A DNA stretch of 36,809 bases, taken from assembly GCA_945877405.1 (NCBI GenBank), contig CAMCSA010000019.1:1-36809 (forward strand), read 5' to 3'. This DNA comes from an uncultured Erysipelotrichaceae bacterium. Its GTDB lineage: Bacteria; Bacillota_I; Bacilli_A; Erysipelotrichales; Erysipelotrichaceae. Of the stretch, positions 15,151 to 24,269 are shown one piece after another. The notes under the pieces are model-generated. The model did not search any database, was not told the origin of the DNA, and saw only the letters and a program-made list of their open reading frames with translations. Position numbers and translations under genes: made by a program. Within the stretch, counting starts at the first letter, position 1, and each line of letters starts with the position of its first letter.

Positions 15151-16020
15151 TTATTCGTCTTTCAGGGAAACAGGTTTACTGATGGAAGGTGAGAGTACAA
15201 TTCCATATGAAACGGTATATTTTTCTGAGAGTTTTACTGTGTTCATGAATGGAATATGTTCGGCAAATTCAGTTAAAGAAACCATGATTATCTGGTTTTT
15301 CAGACATTCGTTGATGGCATCATAACCATGTATGGACGATGGTTGGATCAGTGTATTTCCCTGATTCAGTTTTAAAAGATCGTGATGGAACTGTTGTCGA
15401 ACAGGTACTGATTCATCCGGGAATGTCATGATCGTCTGGTTTTTCAGATCTCGTATGGATATTTCAGATCGTTGAGATAATTCATGAGCAAAAGGGATCT
15501 TCAGGCATATATCTGTAGTTCCGACGGGAATACAGGTAAATTTTGTCTCAATGTCCTGGTGAATAAATGGCAGAATCAGCAGATCCACTGTTTCAAATGC
15601 ATGGAGGATATCTTTCATGGTTACGAAATCTCTGTCAAAAAACTCTACAGAAACACTGATATCGGTACGATGACGGAAAAAAGGGGAAAGATTATTGTTA
15701 ATCCTTGAGAAGGGAACAAGAGGCGATGTACCAATACGAATGGATCGGCATGTTGTCAGAAAGTCCTGGTGTTTGATTTTCAAAATGGATTTATGATAGA
15801 AATCAATCATCTGCTTTGCATCCTGAAAAAATGATTTACCTTCTGCTGTAGGAAATACACCTTTGTTTGTGCGTTTCAATAGCGGAAAACCTACTTCCTT
15901 TTCCAAAGCGTTGATCTGATGCATGATGGCTGGGGCAGAAAGATGTCGGATCAGTCCCGCCTTTGCGAAACTCTGTTCGTTGACTACAGCTATGTATGTC
16001 ATAAGAAAATCAAAGTTCAT
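15151..16020 (-). CDS. LysR-family transcriptional regulator
   Basis: A 289-residue LysR-type regulator. The N-terminal winged helix spans residues 1-60 (FLMTYIAVVNEQSFAKAGLI, then LSAPAIMHQINALEKEVGFP, LLKRTNKGVFPTAEGK), with the usual LysR spacing. The C-terminal substrate-binding domain (from about 90) contains IRIGTSPLVPF and GYDAINECLKNQIIMVS. AGGAGAT precedes the ATG by eight nt. It is divergent from the secreted protein gene at 16201, its most likely target by the usual LysR arrangement (inference). The 180-bp gap between them is AT-rich. The effector is unknown. Confidence 0.88.
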   Translation of the reverse strand: MNFDFLMTYIAVVNEQSFAKAGLIRHLSAPAIMHQINALEKEVGFPLLKRTNKGVFPTAEGKSFFQDAKQMIDFYHKSILKIKHQDFLTTCRSIRIGTSPLVPFSRINNNLSPFFRHRTDISVSVEFFDRDFVTMKDILHAFETVDLLILPFIHQDIETKFTCIPVGTTDICLKIPFAHELSQRSEISIRDLKNQTIMTFPDESVPVRQQFHHDLLKLNQGNTLIQPSSIHGYDAINECLKNQIIMVSLTEFAEHIPFMNTVKLSEKYTVSYGIVLSPSISKPVSLKDE

Positions 16021-16075
16021 ATTAAACTATCTCCTGCGTTAATTATACTTTAATGCGATATAAAAAAACATGTAA

Positions 16076-16103
16076 TTTACAAATTGTTGAAATACATTAT
16101 ATT
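16076..16103 (+). promoter_or_regulatory. Candidate promoter in the LysR/secreted-protein gap
   Basis: TTTACA (16076-16081), a 16-nt spacer and TATATT (16098-16103) could start a transcript about 90 nt before the secreted protein gene. The region is AT-rich, so chance matches are likely. Confidence 0.35.
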
Positions 16104-16200
16104 AATAGTAAGAGAATTAGTTTTCTTTATAAATCAAGCTTGAAAAATAAGACTACACTCTAGAAAGATTATTTGGAAAATGAAAAGGAGTTCAGTGAAT

Positions 16201-16791
16201 ATGAAACAATACATTAAAATGATATTCTGTTTTCTGATGTGTATTTCTATTAACGTTATCCCATTAAAAGCAGAAGAACAGACCTATAGCTACAACGAGT
16301 ATCTGGAAATACTACAAAGAGAAGGTGCGGAGTATGATTTGATTATTTCCTTAGATGATACAAATTCCCAAAATCAGAATTATACATCTTCGCAAGTTGC
16401 TGATGCATTATCCTCCATTCGAACATTTGCAGATACTGTTCATATTGTTCCTCATGATACTGTGAATTTGCCATATGCTCAATATAGTACTGGTATTAAA
16501 TATGGATATTTTGATGTTGTTGCAGTGAATGGAATGGCAACAATTACAGTTGAAATATATGCGAATACATCAAGCACAAAAGTAACTTCGGCATATATCA
16601 GAGATATTTATCAATCGGGAGTTTCGTTAGGTTTTCAATCATGGGTAACAACTTCTTCTGCAATTACTTTGAATACGCCGGAAAACGGATATGTACGGGC
16701 AAACGTCAGCGGAAGAGCAACTTTCAATATTTCTGGAATAGTGGTTACTAAAAATGTTTCAAATCAGGGAGTATTGATTTATTGTCTCTAA
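16201..16791 (+). CDS. Secreted protein of unknown function
   Basis: A 196-residue precursor with a clear signal peptide: MKQYIK, hydrophobic MIFCFLMCISINVIPL, then a likely cleavage after KA before EEQ. The mature part begins with a helical segment (YNEYLEILQREGAEYDLIIS) and ends in a serine-, threonine- and valine-rich beta domain (NGMATITVEIYANTSSTKVT to GRATFNISGIVVTKNV). It has no lipobox, sortase motif or membrane anchor, so release outside the cell is expected. The ATG at 16201 is chosen because AAGGAG is ten nt upstream; an earlier ATG at 16180 would overlap that site. Codon use is more AT-rich than the neighbours. I do not recognise the family. It precedes a 54-codon membrane peptide. 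Confidence 0.78.
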   Translation: MKQYIKMIFCFLMCISINVIPLKAEEQTYSYNEYLEILQREGAEYDLIISLDDTNSQNQNYTSSQVADALSSIRTFADTVHIVPHDTVNLPYAQYSTGIKYGYFDVVAVNGMATITVEIYANTSSTKVTSAYIRDIYQSGVSLGFQSWVTTSSAITLNTPENGYVRANVSGRATFNISGIVVTKNVSNQGVLIYCL

Positions 16792-16807
16792 GGTAAAGGA
16801 GGTTTAT

Positions 16808-16972
16808 ATGTTGGCTGTAATCGTAGTTGTACTTGAGATAGCTGCATTGGTAATGGCAGTTTATACGATGATCAATGTGAATGCTGTATGTAATGATTAT
16901 CTGAAGCGTCATCAGTCTGCAGATAACGTACAGAAAACACAGACTTCAGACAGTGAAACTTCGAATCAGTGA
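16808..16972 (+). CDS. 54-residue single-pass membrane micropeptide
   Basis: A short frame from ATG 16808 to TGA 16970-16972 with AAAGGAGG ending six nt before the start. Residues 1-25 (MLAVIVVVLEIAALVMAVYT and on) form one transmembrane helix. The C-terminal half is polar: NDYLKRHQSADNVQKTQTSD and a serine-rich end. It follows the secreted protein by 16 nt and is probably in the same transcript. No known family comes to mind. It may anchor, assist or counter the secreted product, or be an independent small membrane protein. The strong ribosome site and clean amphipathic layout argue that it is real. Confidence 0.62.
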   Translation: MLAVIVVVLEIAALVMAVYTMINVNAVCNDYLKRHQSADNVQKTQTSDSETSNQ

Positions 16973-16980
16973 ACCAGTCT

Positions 16981-17037
16981 GATCAGCAGGAACATCATTA
17001 TACTGTGGCTGTGTATCCTGATTGTTGATCATTTTAC
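16981..17037 (+). terminator. Possible weak terminator after the micropeptide gene
   Basis: GATCAGCA and TGTTGATC form an 8-bp stem with inner AGGA/TCCT pairing and ATTTTACTTCATTT following. The long interrupted loop makes this less certain than the hairpin at 17089. Confidence 0.4.
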
Positions 17038-17088
17038 TTCATTTAGATTCTGTTTTATGACAGAAGAAGATAATTAAAAACGGAAAAG

Positions 17089-17125
17089 AAAAGCTGTTAC
17101 AAAGTGACTGGATGTAACAGCTTTT
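17089..17125. terminator. Bidirectional Rho-independent terminator
   Basis: AAAAGCTGTTACA (17089-17101) and TGTAACAGCTTTT (17113-17125) form a perfect 13-bp stem with an 11-nt loop. It overlaps the stop codon of the minus-strand gene. Confidence 0.88.
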
Positions 17126-17615
17126 AATTATTTTGTGATCGGTTTCTGGTCAGGTGTTTTCTGGCAGAAGTGACATATGCTTCTGCATTATCCCTGATCT
17201 TCTGGATCTCATCGTCAGTTAATGTACGGATGACTTTTGCAGGGGATCCGAGAATCAGGCTTTTTTCAGGGAATGTTTTGTGTTCTGTGACAATGGAACC
17301 TGCTGCCACAATACATTGATTGCCGATCTTTGCTCCATTCATGATAATGGCACCCATACCGATCATACATTCATTACCGATTGTACAGCCATGGATGATG
17401 GCACTGTGTCCGATTGTTGTGTCATGACCGATGGTTACGGAATAATCCGGCATACCGGTATGAATCATGACAAGATCCTGTATATTGGTGCGTGATCCGA
17501 TTGTGATGTAACCTTCATCTCCTCTTAACACTGCGTTGTGCCAGATGGATACATCTTCTGAAAGACTTACTTCACCTGTGATGACAACATTGTTACCTGT
17601 ATATATGTTTTTCAT
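17124..17615 (-). CDS. Gamma-carbonic-anhydrase-like hexapeptide-repeat protein (YrdA/PaaY family)
   Basis: A 163-residue left-handed beta-helix protein built of hexapeptide repeats. VSIWHNAVLRGDEGYITIGS and RTNIQDLVMIHTG are hallmark segments, and the probable metal ligands are H52, H70 and H75 (TIGHSAIIHGC). The GMGAIIMNGAKIG turn follows. Family members are zinc or iron proteins, some with carbonic anhydrase or thioesterase-like activity and many uncharacterised. The ATG has no visible Shine-Dalgarno. TATGAT ends six nt before it, so the transcript may be leaderless. It is divergent from the 60-residue gene at 17715. Confidence 0.9.
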   Translation of the reverse strand: MKNIYTGNNVVITGEVSLSEDVSIWHNAVLRGDEGYITIGSRTNIQDLVMIHTGMPDYSVTIGHDTTIGHSAIIHGCTIGNECMIGMGAIIMNGAKIGNQCIVAAGSIVTEHKTFPEKSLILGSPAKVIRTLTDDEIQKIRDNAEAYVTSARKHLTRNRSQNN

Positions 17616-17621
17616 ATACTG

Positions 17622-17627
17622 ATCATA
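17622..17627 (-). promoter_or_regulatory. Candidate -10 box of the gamma-CA gene
   Basis: TATGAT on the minus strand ends six nt before the ATG at 17615. No good -35 is present, so support is limited to the -10 and the missing ribosome site. Confidence 0.4.
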
Positions 17628-17678
17628 ACGCAGATCGCAGTTGATTCATACTGAAAAATGTGCCAGGGATGTCAAAAG

Positions 17679-17708
17679 CTGACAGATGGGTGGAAAACAA
17701 TGTATAAT
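17679..17708 (+). promoter_or_regulatory. Promoter positioned for a leaderless transcript
   Basis: CTGACA (17679-17684), an 18-nt spacer and TATAAT (17703-17708) match consensus at 11 of 12 positions. The predicted transcription start coincides with the ATG at 17715. Confidence 0.68.
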
Positions 17709-17714
17709 GCAAAG

Positions 17715-17897
17715 ATGAAGAAAAACAGAAACGGACATCTTGTACAGTTTCGATATCGGGATGGTGTACTGTATGGAGAAATCCTGCAGGAAAAGAAAGA
17801 TGAAGAAGGAAAGCCTGTGTATATGATCCAGGCTGGGGATAAAGTGATACGAGGAATCAGAGAAGAAGATCTGATCCGTGATTATGGAGGTGCGTGA
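17715..17897 (+). CDS. 60-residue basic beta-rich protein
   Basis: The small protein begins MKKNRNGHLVQFRYRDGVLY and continues GEILQEKKDEEGKPVYMIQA, GDKVIRGIREEDLIRDYGGA. It looks like a small SH3-like or KOW-like barrel with an acidic tail. There is no ribosome site: TATAAT ends six nt before the ATG. An in-frame ATG at 17658 would start ahead of the promoter. Its stop overlaps the metallophosphoesterase start by one base (TGATG), so the two are coupled. The function is not recognised. The promoter, coupling and coding pattern support it being expressed. Confidence 0.7.
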   Translation: MKKNRNGHLVQFRYRDGVLYGEILQEKKDEEGKPVYMIQAGDKVIRGIREEDLIRDYGGA

Positions 17898-18706
17898 TGG
17901 ATAAAAAGAAAGTATTTCTGACAACCACATTGCTGGGTGGTGCCTTTGTTGCGTGCGGATTACCATATGGAAGGATTGACTGTGGTATGCAGGAGATTCA
18001 GACACAGCGTATGGAAGGGGAACTTCTGATCTGTGTTATTTCTGATGTGCATTGCCGCATGTTTGGCAAAAATCAGAAAAGAATTGTTGCCAGAGTCAGA
18101 GCATTTCATCCGGATCTGATCGTCATACCAGGAGATCTTTTCGACTATGAAAGAAACTATGATCATGCATTTGAACTGATCCGTCAGCTGCATGAATATC
18201 CGATCTTCTTTGTATCAGGCAACCATGAGATCTATCTGAAACAGGATATTGAATATCTTCGGACACAGCTGAAGAATCTTGGTGTGCATGTTCTGGAAGA
18301 TACGGGAACTGTCTTTACAAAAGGAAGCAGTCAGATTGAACTGTTTGGTTTAACAGATCATGGCAGAAAAGCAGTGGTGCAGGGATCGGATATCGGAAGA
18401 CTTTACCACCACGATGGGTTCAGAGTTCTTTTGAATCATCGTCCTGAATTAACGGAAATGTTCAAGGATGCAGATGTGGATCTTACTATCAGTGGTCATG
18501 CCCATGGTGGACAATGGAGAATTCCTTATATCAACCAGGGAATTTATGCACCAGGGCAGGGGCTGTTTCCCCGTTATACGGATGGGATGCACATATTAGG
18601 AAGAAATCATCTGTATATCAGCAGGGGGCTTGCTTCAGGAAGTCCTCTGATCCCACGTCTTTACAACAATCCGGAAATCGGTTTTATCAGAATCAAAGGA
18701 AAATGA
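17897..18706 (+). CDS. Membrane-anchored metallophosphoesterase (YkuE/YaeI-like)
   Basis: A 269-residue calcineurin-like phosphoesterase with all metal-binding blocks in order: SDVH near 46-49, PGDLFD, SGNHE, and SGHAHGGQWRIPY. The C-terminal APGQGLFPRYTDG and SRGLASGSPLIPRLYNNPE are typical of the YkuE subgroup. The first 25 residues (KVFLTTTLLGGAFVACGLPY) form a signal anchor, so the active site is probably outside the membrane. Relatives hydrolyse UDP-diacylglucosamine-like or other lipid-linked phosphates. GGAGG lies six nt before the ATG at 17897. The gene ends in a terminator shared with alr. Confidence 0.9.
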   Translation: MDKKKVFLTTTLLGGAFVACGLPYGRIDCGMQEIQTQRMEGELLICVISDVHCRMFGKNQKRIVARVRAFHPDLIVIPGDLFDYERNYDHAFELIRQLHEYPIFFVSGNHEIYLKQDIEYLRTQLKNLGVHVLEDTGTVFTKGSSQIELFGLTDHGRKAVVQGSDIGRLYHHDGFRVLLNHRPELTEMFKDADVDLTISGHAHGGQWRIPYINQGIYAPGQGLFPRYTDGMHILGRNHLYISRGLASGSPLIPRLYNNPEIGFIRIKGK

Positions 18707-18726
18707 GAAGCAATGCCTCTCATTTT
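18700..18726. terminator. Bidirectional terminator between metallophosphoesterase and alr
   Basis: AAAATGAGA (18700-18708) and TCTCATTTT (18718-18726) pair over 9 bp around a 9-nt loop; the A- and T-runs serve both directions. Confidence 0.75.
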
Positions 18727-19830
18727 TTAGAGTGATTCGTTTAATCTTGGTGTGATTTCATTGACCGGTTTTCCATGATACATGTATCTGCGCGTGACTC
18801 TGCCGCTGATCAGACATATGATTTCATACGGGATGGTATCCAGCTCTTCTGCCATGGTTTCAAGTGAAATATGCGGTCCGAATATTTCAACAGGAGTGCC
18901 TGGAACAATATCATGGTCAAGTCGGATCATGCACTGATCCATGCATACTCTGCCAACCACTTCACACATCATTCCATCCACATAGACATATCTTCCCTGG
19001 TTTTTACGGATAAAGCCATCCGCATATCCGATCGGACATGTGCCGATCATTTCATCTTTCTGCGCTGTATAGGTCCAGCCATAACCGACAGACTGTCCTG
19101 CCTGTATGGATTTGCTCATGGAAACTTCACTGTAGAGTGAAATGGCAGGCTTTAAGCAATCTGTATATGGAGATATGCCATACAGGGAGATTCCGACTCT
19201 GCATGCATTGGATATTTCATCTTCAAAGAAGATCGTAGCATCGCTGTTATCGCAATGAATCCATTGAAAGGGATGGTTCAATGAGGCAACAGCTTTTTTG
19301 AATTCAGCAAACTGATTGTCTGTATAGCTTCTGTCTTCCTTGTCTGTATTGCAGAAATGGGTGAAGATACCTTCTATACTGCAGCCGCTTTGAAGCAGAA
19401 GATCATATGCTTCATGCAGGGTAGCAAGATCTTTAAAACCGATTCTGTTCATACCTGTATCATATGCAAGGTGTACCTTCAGTCCTTTACAATGCAGTCT
19501 GCATACCTGGTTTACCCAGGCGGCTGATATAGCTGCAACAGCAATGTTATAGGCAGAGGCGATCGGAATATCTTTAGGATCGACCGGTCCGAGAATAAAA
19601 AGATCACCTTCATATCCTTTATTGCGCAGGATCAGAGCTTCATCCAATGATGATACAGCAATCATATCCGCACCAGCTTCAAGACATGTCTTGGCGACCG
19701 GATAATCCCCGCATCCATATGCATCTGCTTTCAATACAGCGATAAATTTCTTACCGCAATGTTCTTTGAGTGTTCTGACGTTATCATATATGGCGTCAAG
19801 ATTGACTTCCATCCATGTTTTTCTATACAT
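18727..19830 (-). CDS. alr: Alanine racemase
   Basis: A 367-residue PLP enzyme making D-alanine for peptidoglycan. The PLP lysine is K34 in AVLKADAYGCG. The phosphate and substrate region includes RVGISLYGISPY, and the catalytic tyrosine is in SVGYGWTYTA. GTCPIGYADGF and VGRVCMDQCMI are further family blocks. The ATG at 19830 has GAGG about seven nt upstream. A frame extending to 20052 adds about 70 residues with no homology pattern and runs into the tRNA promoter region, so it is rejected. It is a single gene, divergent from the tRNA cluster. Confidence 0.95.
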   Translation of the reverse strand: MYRKTWMEVNLDAIYDNVRTLKEHCGKKFIAVLKADAYGCGDYPVAKTCLEAGADMIAVSSLDEALILRNKGYEGDLFILGPVDPKDIPIASAYNIAVAAISAAWVNQVCRLHCKGLKVHLAYDTGMNRIGFKDLATLHEAYDLLLQSGCSIEGIFTHFCNTDKEDRSYTDNQFAEFKKAVASLNHPFQWIHCDNSDATIFFEDEISNACRVGISLYGISPYTDCLKPAISLYSEVSMSKSIQAGQSVGYGWTYTAQKDEMIGTCPIGYADGFIRKNQGRYVYVDGMMCEVVGRVCMDQCMIRLDHDIVPGTPVEIFGPHISLETMAEELDTIPYEIICLISGRVTRRYMYHGKPVNEITPRLNESL

Positions 19831-19993
19831 AGTTGCCTCACGTACATATCCATTGTAGCACGGAATAAGGAATTCATCGCATATCATCCGAAAACTGATG
19901 TCATATGCAAAAAAATGTATAACGAAAATTGGCTTATTTATGCAAAAATGAGAGAGTAAGAGGAAGTTTGCAGAAAAAAAGTATAAAAAATTG

Positions 19994-20022
19994 TTGCGTT
20001 TGATAAAGGTGCGTGGTATATT
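19994..20022 (+). promoter_or_regulatory. Promoter of the tRNA cluster
   Basis: TTGCGT (19994-19999), a 17-nt spacer and TATATT (20017-20022) lie 38 nt before the first tRNA. Confidence 0.72.
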
Positions 20023-20060
20023 AATTAGGCACTCAGGAAATGAGTCAATCAAAACACATT

Positions 20061-20136
20061 GGAGGTTTAGCTCAGTTGGGAGAGCATCTGCCTTACAAGC
20101 AGAGGGTCAGCGGTTCGAGCCCGTTAACCTCCACCA
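20061..20136 (+). tRNA. tRNA-Val (anticodon TAC)
   Basis: A 76-nt cloverleaf with acceptor arms GGAGGTT and AACCTCC, anticodon loop CTTACAA and T-loop GGTTCGAGCCC. The CCA end is encoded. It is the first of six tRNAs in one transcript. Confidence 0.96.
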
Positions 20137-20139
20137 TGT

Positions 20140-20215
20140 GCCGACTTAGCTCAATTGGCAGAGCAACTGATTTGTAATCAGTAGGTTGTAGGTTCGATTC
20201 CTATAGTCGGCACCA
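20140..20215 (+). tRNA. tRNA-Thr (anticodon TGT)
   Basis: A 76-nt cloverleaf with acceptor GCCGACT/AGTCGGC, anticodon stem ACTGA/TCAGT, loop TTTGTAA and encoded CCA. Only three nt separate it from tRNA-Val. Confidence 0.96.
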
Positions 20216-20222
20216 TTTTATT

Positions 20223-20307
20223 GGAGACGTAGCGAAGTGGCTAAACGCGGCAGACTGTAAATCTGCTCCCTCTGGGTTCGGTGGTTCGAAACCACCCGTC
20301 TCCACCA
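20223..20307 (+). tRNA. tRNA-Tyr (anticodon GTA)
   Basis: An 85-nt class II tRNA with acceptor GGAGACG/CGTCTCC, anticodon loop CTGTAAA, a long variable arm (CTCCCTCTGGGTTCGG region) and encoded CCA. Confidence 0.96.
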
Positions 20308-20360
20308 TTTTTCAAAAAACGGAGCTGGTTGACAGCTAGTAATATCGCCAGGCACCCTAT

Positions 20361-20434
20361 TGGGGCATAGCCAAGTGGTAAGGCAAGGGACTTTGACTCC
20401 CTCATCGTGAGTTCGAACCTCGCTGCCCCAGCCA
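20361..20434 (+). tRNA. tRNA-Gln (anticodon TTG)
   Basis: A 74-nt cloverleaf beginning with T, as tRNA-Gln does: acceptor TGGGGCA/TGCCCCA, anticodon loop CTTTGAC, discriminator G and encoded CCA. A 53-nt spacer precedes it. Confidence 0.95.
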
Positions 20435-20447
20435 ATTTTACCACGAT

Positions 20448-20523
20448 GTCTCGGTAGCTCAGGTGGTAGAGCAACTGACTTTTAATCAGTGGGTCGAGGG
20501 TTCGATTCCCTTCCGAGACACCA
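20448..20523 (+). tRNA. tRNA-Lys (anticodon TTT)
   Basis: A 76-nt cloverleaf with acceptor GTCTCGG/CCGAGAC, anticodon stem ACTGA/TCAGT, loop CTTTTAA and encoded CCA. Confidence 0.96.
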
Positions 20524-20530
20524 TCTATAT

Positions 20531-20604
20531 GCGAGTGTAGTTCAATGGTAGAACGGCAGCCTTCCAAGCTGCATACGTGAGTTCGATTCTCATCACTCGC
20601 TCCA
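20531..20604 (+). tRNA. tRNA-Gly (anticodon TCC)
   Basis: A 74-nt cloverleaf with acceptor GCGAGTG/CACTCGC, anticodon stem GCAGC/GCTGC, loop CTTCCAA, discriminator T and encoded CCA. It is the last in the cluster. Confidence 0.96.
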
Positions 20605-20606
20605 TC

Positions 20607-20636
20607 AAAAACCACTGTGGAATACAGTGGTTTTTT
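20607..20636 (+). terminator. Rho-independent terminator of the tRNA cluster
   Basis: AACCACTGT and ACAGTGGTT pair around GGAAT, followed by a T-run, directly after tRNA-Gly. Confidence 0.9.
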
Positions 20637-20685
20637 GTGCTTTCAGAAGATGAAACGGAAGTAGATCAGTTTTCCTGTATACTGA

Positions 20686-22182
<1,497 letters not shown>

Positions 22183-22192
22183 TCATTTTTTG

Positions 22193-22226
22193 ACAGGGGT
22201 GATGCGATGCATTGCCTCTGTTTTTG
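22193..22226 (+). terminator. Rho-independent terminator of the GH1 gene
   Basis: ACAGGGGTGATGC pairs imperfectly (G-U and two mismatches) with GCATTGCCTCTGT, followed by TTTTT. Confidence 0.65.
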
Positions 22227-22235
22227 TTATGAAAA

Positions 22236-22261
22236 ATCACTGCAGCATGAACTGCAGTGAT
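22236..22261 (-). terminator. Rho-independent terminator of the Bce-like operon
   Basis: On the minus strand, ATCACTGCAG and CTGCAGTGAT form a perfect 10-bp stem with a 6-nt loop, followed by a T-run. It ends the operon 20 nt after the permease stop. Confidence 0.85.
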
Positions 22262-22280
22262 CGAAAGAAGGATGGAAATC

Positions 22281-24269
22281 TCAGTTTCCGGAATAGACGA
22301 TTCTGAAATAGGTGTTGGATGTCAGCTTGTATACGATGCCATAGAATACAGCAAAGATCAGATATACAACAGCTGTTACAACCAATGACAGTGTACGGTT
22401 GCTCATGCCGACAAGGATGAGAATCTTGGATACCATTGGCCAGGAGGCACATAGGTGTATTCCAGCTGCCAGCAATGGGGTAAAGAAGAGTACCAGTACC
22501 TGTGAATTGATGGATTTTCTGATCTCCTGATCTGTCATACCTACTTTACGCAGAATTTCAAATCTCTTCTGATCTTCAAATCCTTCGGAAATCTGCTTGT
22601 AGTAGATAATCATCACAGTAGATACAAGGAAGATGATTCCAAGCAGTACACAGACAATCAGGAAACCACCGTATAGCTGCAGGTAGGCTGCTCTTGCATT
22701 GGATCTTGTGTGGAAGGAAAGGGAGAATGCACCATCATAATCCGGTTTGTATTCGCGGAACATCGTAAACAGATCTTCTGTTGTGACATTGACACTTCCA
22801 CCGTTACTGACATCACTGATAAAGTGCAGGCTGTATCCTGGTTCTCTAAAACTGCTGTAGGTTTCCGCCAGTGAATCCAGATCACTTACTACAAGGCATA
22901 CGGTTCCCTGTGGAGAAATAATGGCACCATTGCTAACAGGAACACGATTCACGGTATCGATAATTTCCCAACTCAGATCATTGATGCTGAAGTTTTCATA
23001 AGTCACGTTCTGATCGGATGTGCACAGCAGTCCCTGACCATCTTTTAATGTAATGGATTCTCCATAGATGGCGTTATAGTCTTTGACATCGATGATGTAC
23101 AGTTCGTTATATGTCCAGCCGTCTTTTACAGGATCATACATATATCCATCCTGTGTGTAAGAACCGGACATGAACTGCAGTACATCAAAGCTGTGAGCAT
23201 CTTTGATACCTGTGATTCTTTCATTCATGAAAGCATCCAATGCAGCTTTGAGATCTCTATTGACTTCCGGATCATCCGTATAGGAGATATCTGCCATGAC
23301 TTCTGTTGGATATGCCTTATCCAAAGAGCTTTCCAGACCGATATACATGGAAGAGGACATTGCTGACATGACAAGTACCATCGTCATCAGAATACAGATG
23401 GAAGCAAGTCCTGCACCATTACGCTTCATACGGAAACGCATGGTAGATACAGATATATAGTGATTCGGGTGATAGTAATAGTTCTTATTGTTCTGAAGAA
23501 TTCGACAAAGAACAATCGATCCGGCGATAAACAGCAGATAGGTTGCGATGATGACCATGATGACTGCGATGAAAAACATCCCCATTGCAAGAATCGGATC
23601 TTCAATCGTAATCGCAAGATAATAGGCAACAGCCAGAAGGATAAACCCGATCACAGCAATCAGCCAGTTGGCTTTCGGCTGTTTTTCACCAAGGGAACCG
23701 CCATGAACAAGATCCAGTGCCTTTGTTGTACTGATTTTTAACGCTGACCACAGAAACAGGAATCCATAGATACCTGTGAAAACAAGTAATGTATTGGAGA
23801 GTACCTGGGAATCAATGGTAAATGCCATACTGATCGGCTGTTCGATCAGATGGGCGAGGCATAACTCAACTACCTTGGATAAACCGATGCCACAGAATAG
23901 ACCTGAAGCGATGACAATGCCATAGACAAGGATGGATTCCATGGCAATGATTGTCAGAATGTTTTTTCTGTTCATGCCAAGGATGCTGTAAAGGCCAAGC
24001 TCCCGATCTCTTACACGGATCAGAAAGGAATTGGTATAAAACAGATAAATCAATGCAAATACCGTAATCACCCAAAGTCCAAGACCGAATACCATCTGCA
24101 TTGCACTGCCACCCAATAAGGAAGCAACATAGATGGAGGCATTGAGATAGTTCATGATGTAAAACATCATGACCATCATTGCTCCGGCAATGATGTATGG
24201 GACATAGTATCTGCTGTTTTTACAGATACTGTTCCATGCAAGCTGTGGATATAAGGCTTTCATGATCAT
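22281..24269 (-). CDS. BceB-type ABC transporter permease (FtsX/MacB fold)
   Basis: A 662-residue membrane protein with FtsX-like permease domains at both ends and about ten membrane helices. It opens MKALYPQLAWNSICKNSRYY, as BceB/VraG-type permeases do. A large extracytoplasmic region (roughly residues 310-530) lies between the central helices; in BceB this domain binds the peptide antibiotic or its lipid II-type target. The last part (GFEDQKRFEILRKVGMTDQE) is the conserved coupling segment. It overlaps the ATPase gene by four bases. Expected role: sensing and resistance to cell-wall-active peptides. The specific peptide cannot be predicted. Confidence 0.9.
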   Translation of the reverse strand: MIMKALYPQLAWNSICKNSRYYVPYIIAGAMMVMMFYIMNYLNASIYVASLLGGSAMQMVFGLGLWVITVFALIYLFYTNSFLIRVRDRELGLYSILGMNRKNILTIIAMESILVYGIVIASGLFCGIGLSKVVELCLAHLIEQPISMAFTIDSQVLSNTLLVFTGIYGFLFLWSALKISTTKALDLVHGGSLGEKQPKANWLIAVIGFILLAVAYYLAITIEDPILAMGMFFIAVIMVIIATYLLFIAGSIVLCRILQNNKNYYYHPNHYISVSTMRFRMKRNGAGLASICILMTMVLVMSAMSSSMYIGLESSLDKAYPTEVMADISYTDDPEVNRDLKAALDAFMNERITGIKDAHSFDVLQFMSGSYTQDGYMYDPVKDGWTYNELYIIDVKDYNAIYGESITLKDGQGLLCTSDQNVTYENFSINDLSWEIIDTVNRVPVSNGAIISPQGTVCLVVSDLDSLAETYSSFREPGYSLHFISDVSNGGSVNVTTEDLFTMFREYKPDYDGAFSLSFHTRSNARAAYLQLYGGFLIVCVLLGIIFLVSTVMIIYYKQISEGFEDQKRFEILRKVGMTDQEIRKSINSQVLVLFFTPLLAAGIHLCASWPMVSKILILVGMSNRTLSLVVTAVVYLIFAVFYGIVYKLTSNTYFRIVYSGN

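Noticed and set aside
19831-20052. Extended N-terminus for alanine racemase
   Set aside because: It adds about 70 residues before the normal family start, has no ribosome site and runs into the tRNA promoter region. ATG 19830 is well supported.
20308-20360. Second promoter inside the tRNA cluster
   Set aside because: A TTGACA occurs in the 53-nt spacer before tRNA-Gln, but no -10 box lies at a workable distance.
20241-20615. 124-codon minus-strand frame across the tRNA cluster
   Set aside because: It is the complement of four tRNA genes; the apparent protein is an artefact often mis-annotated in databases.
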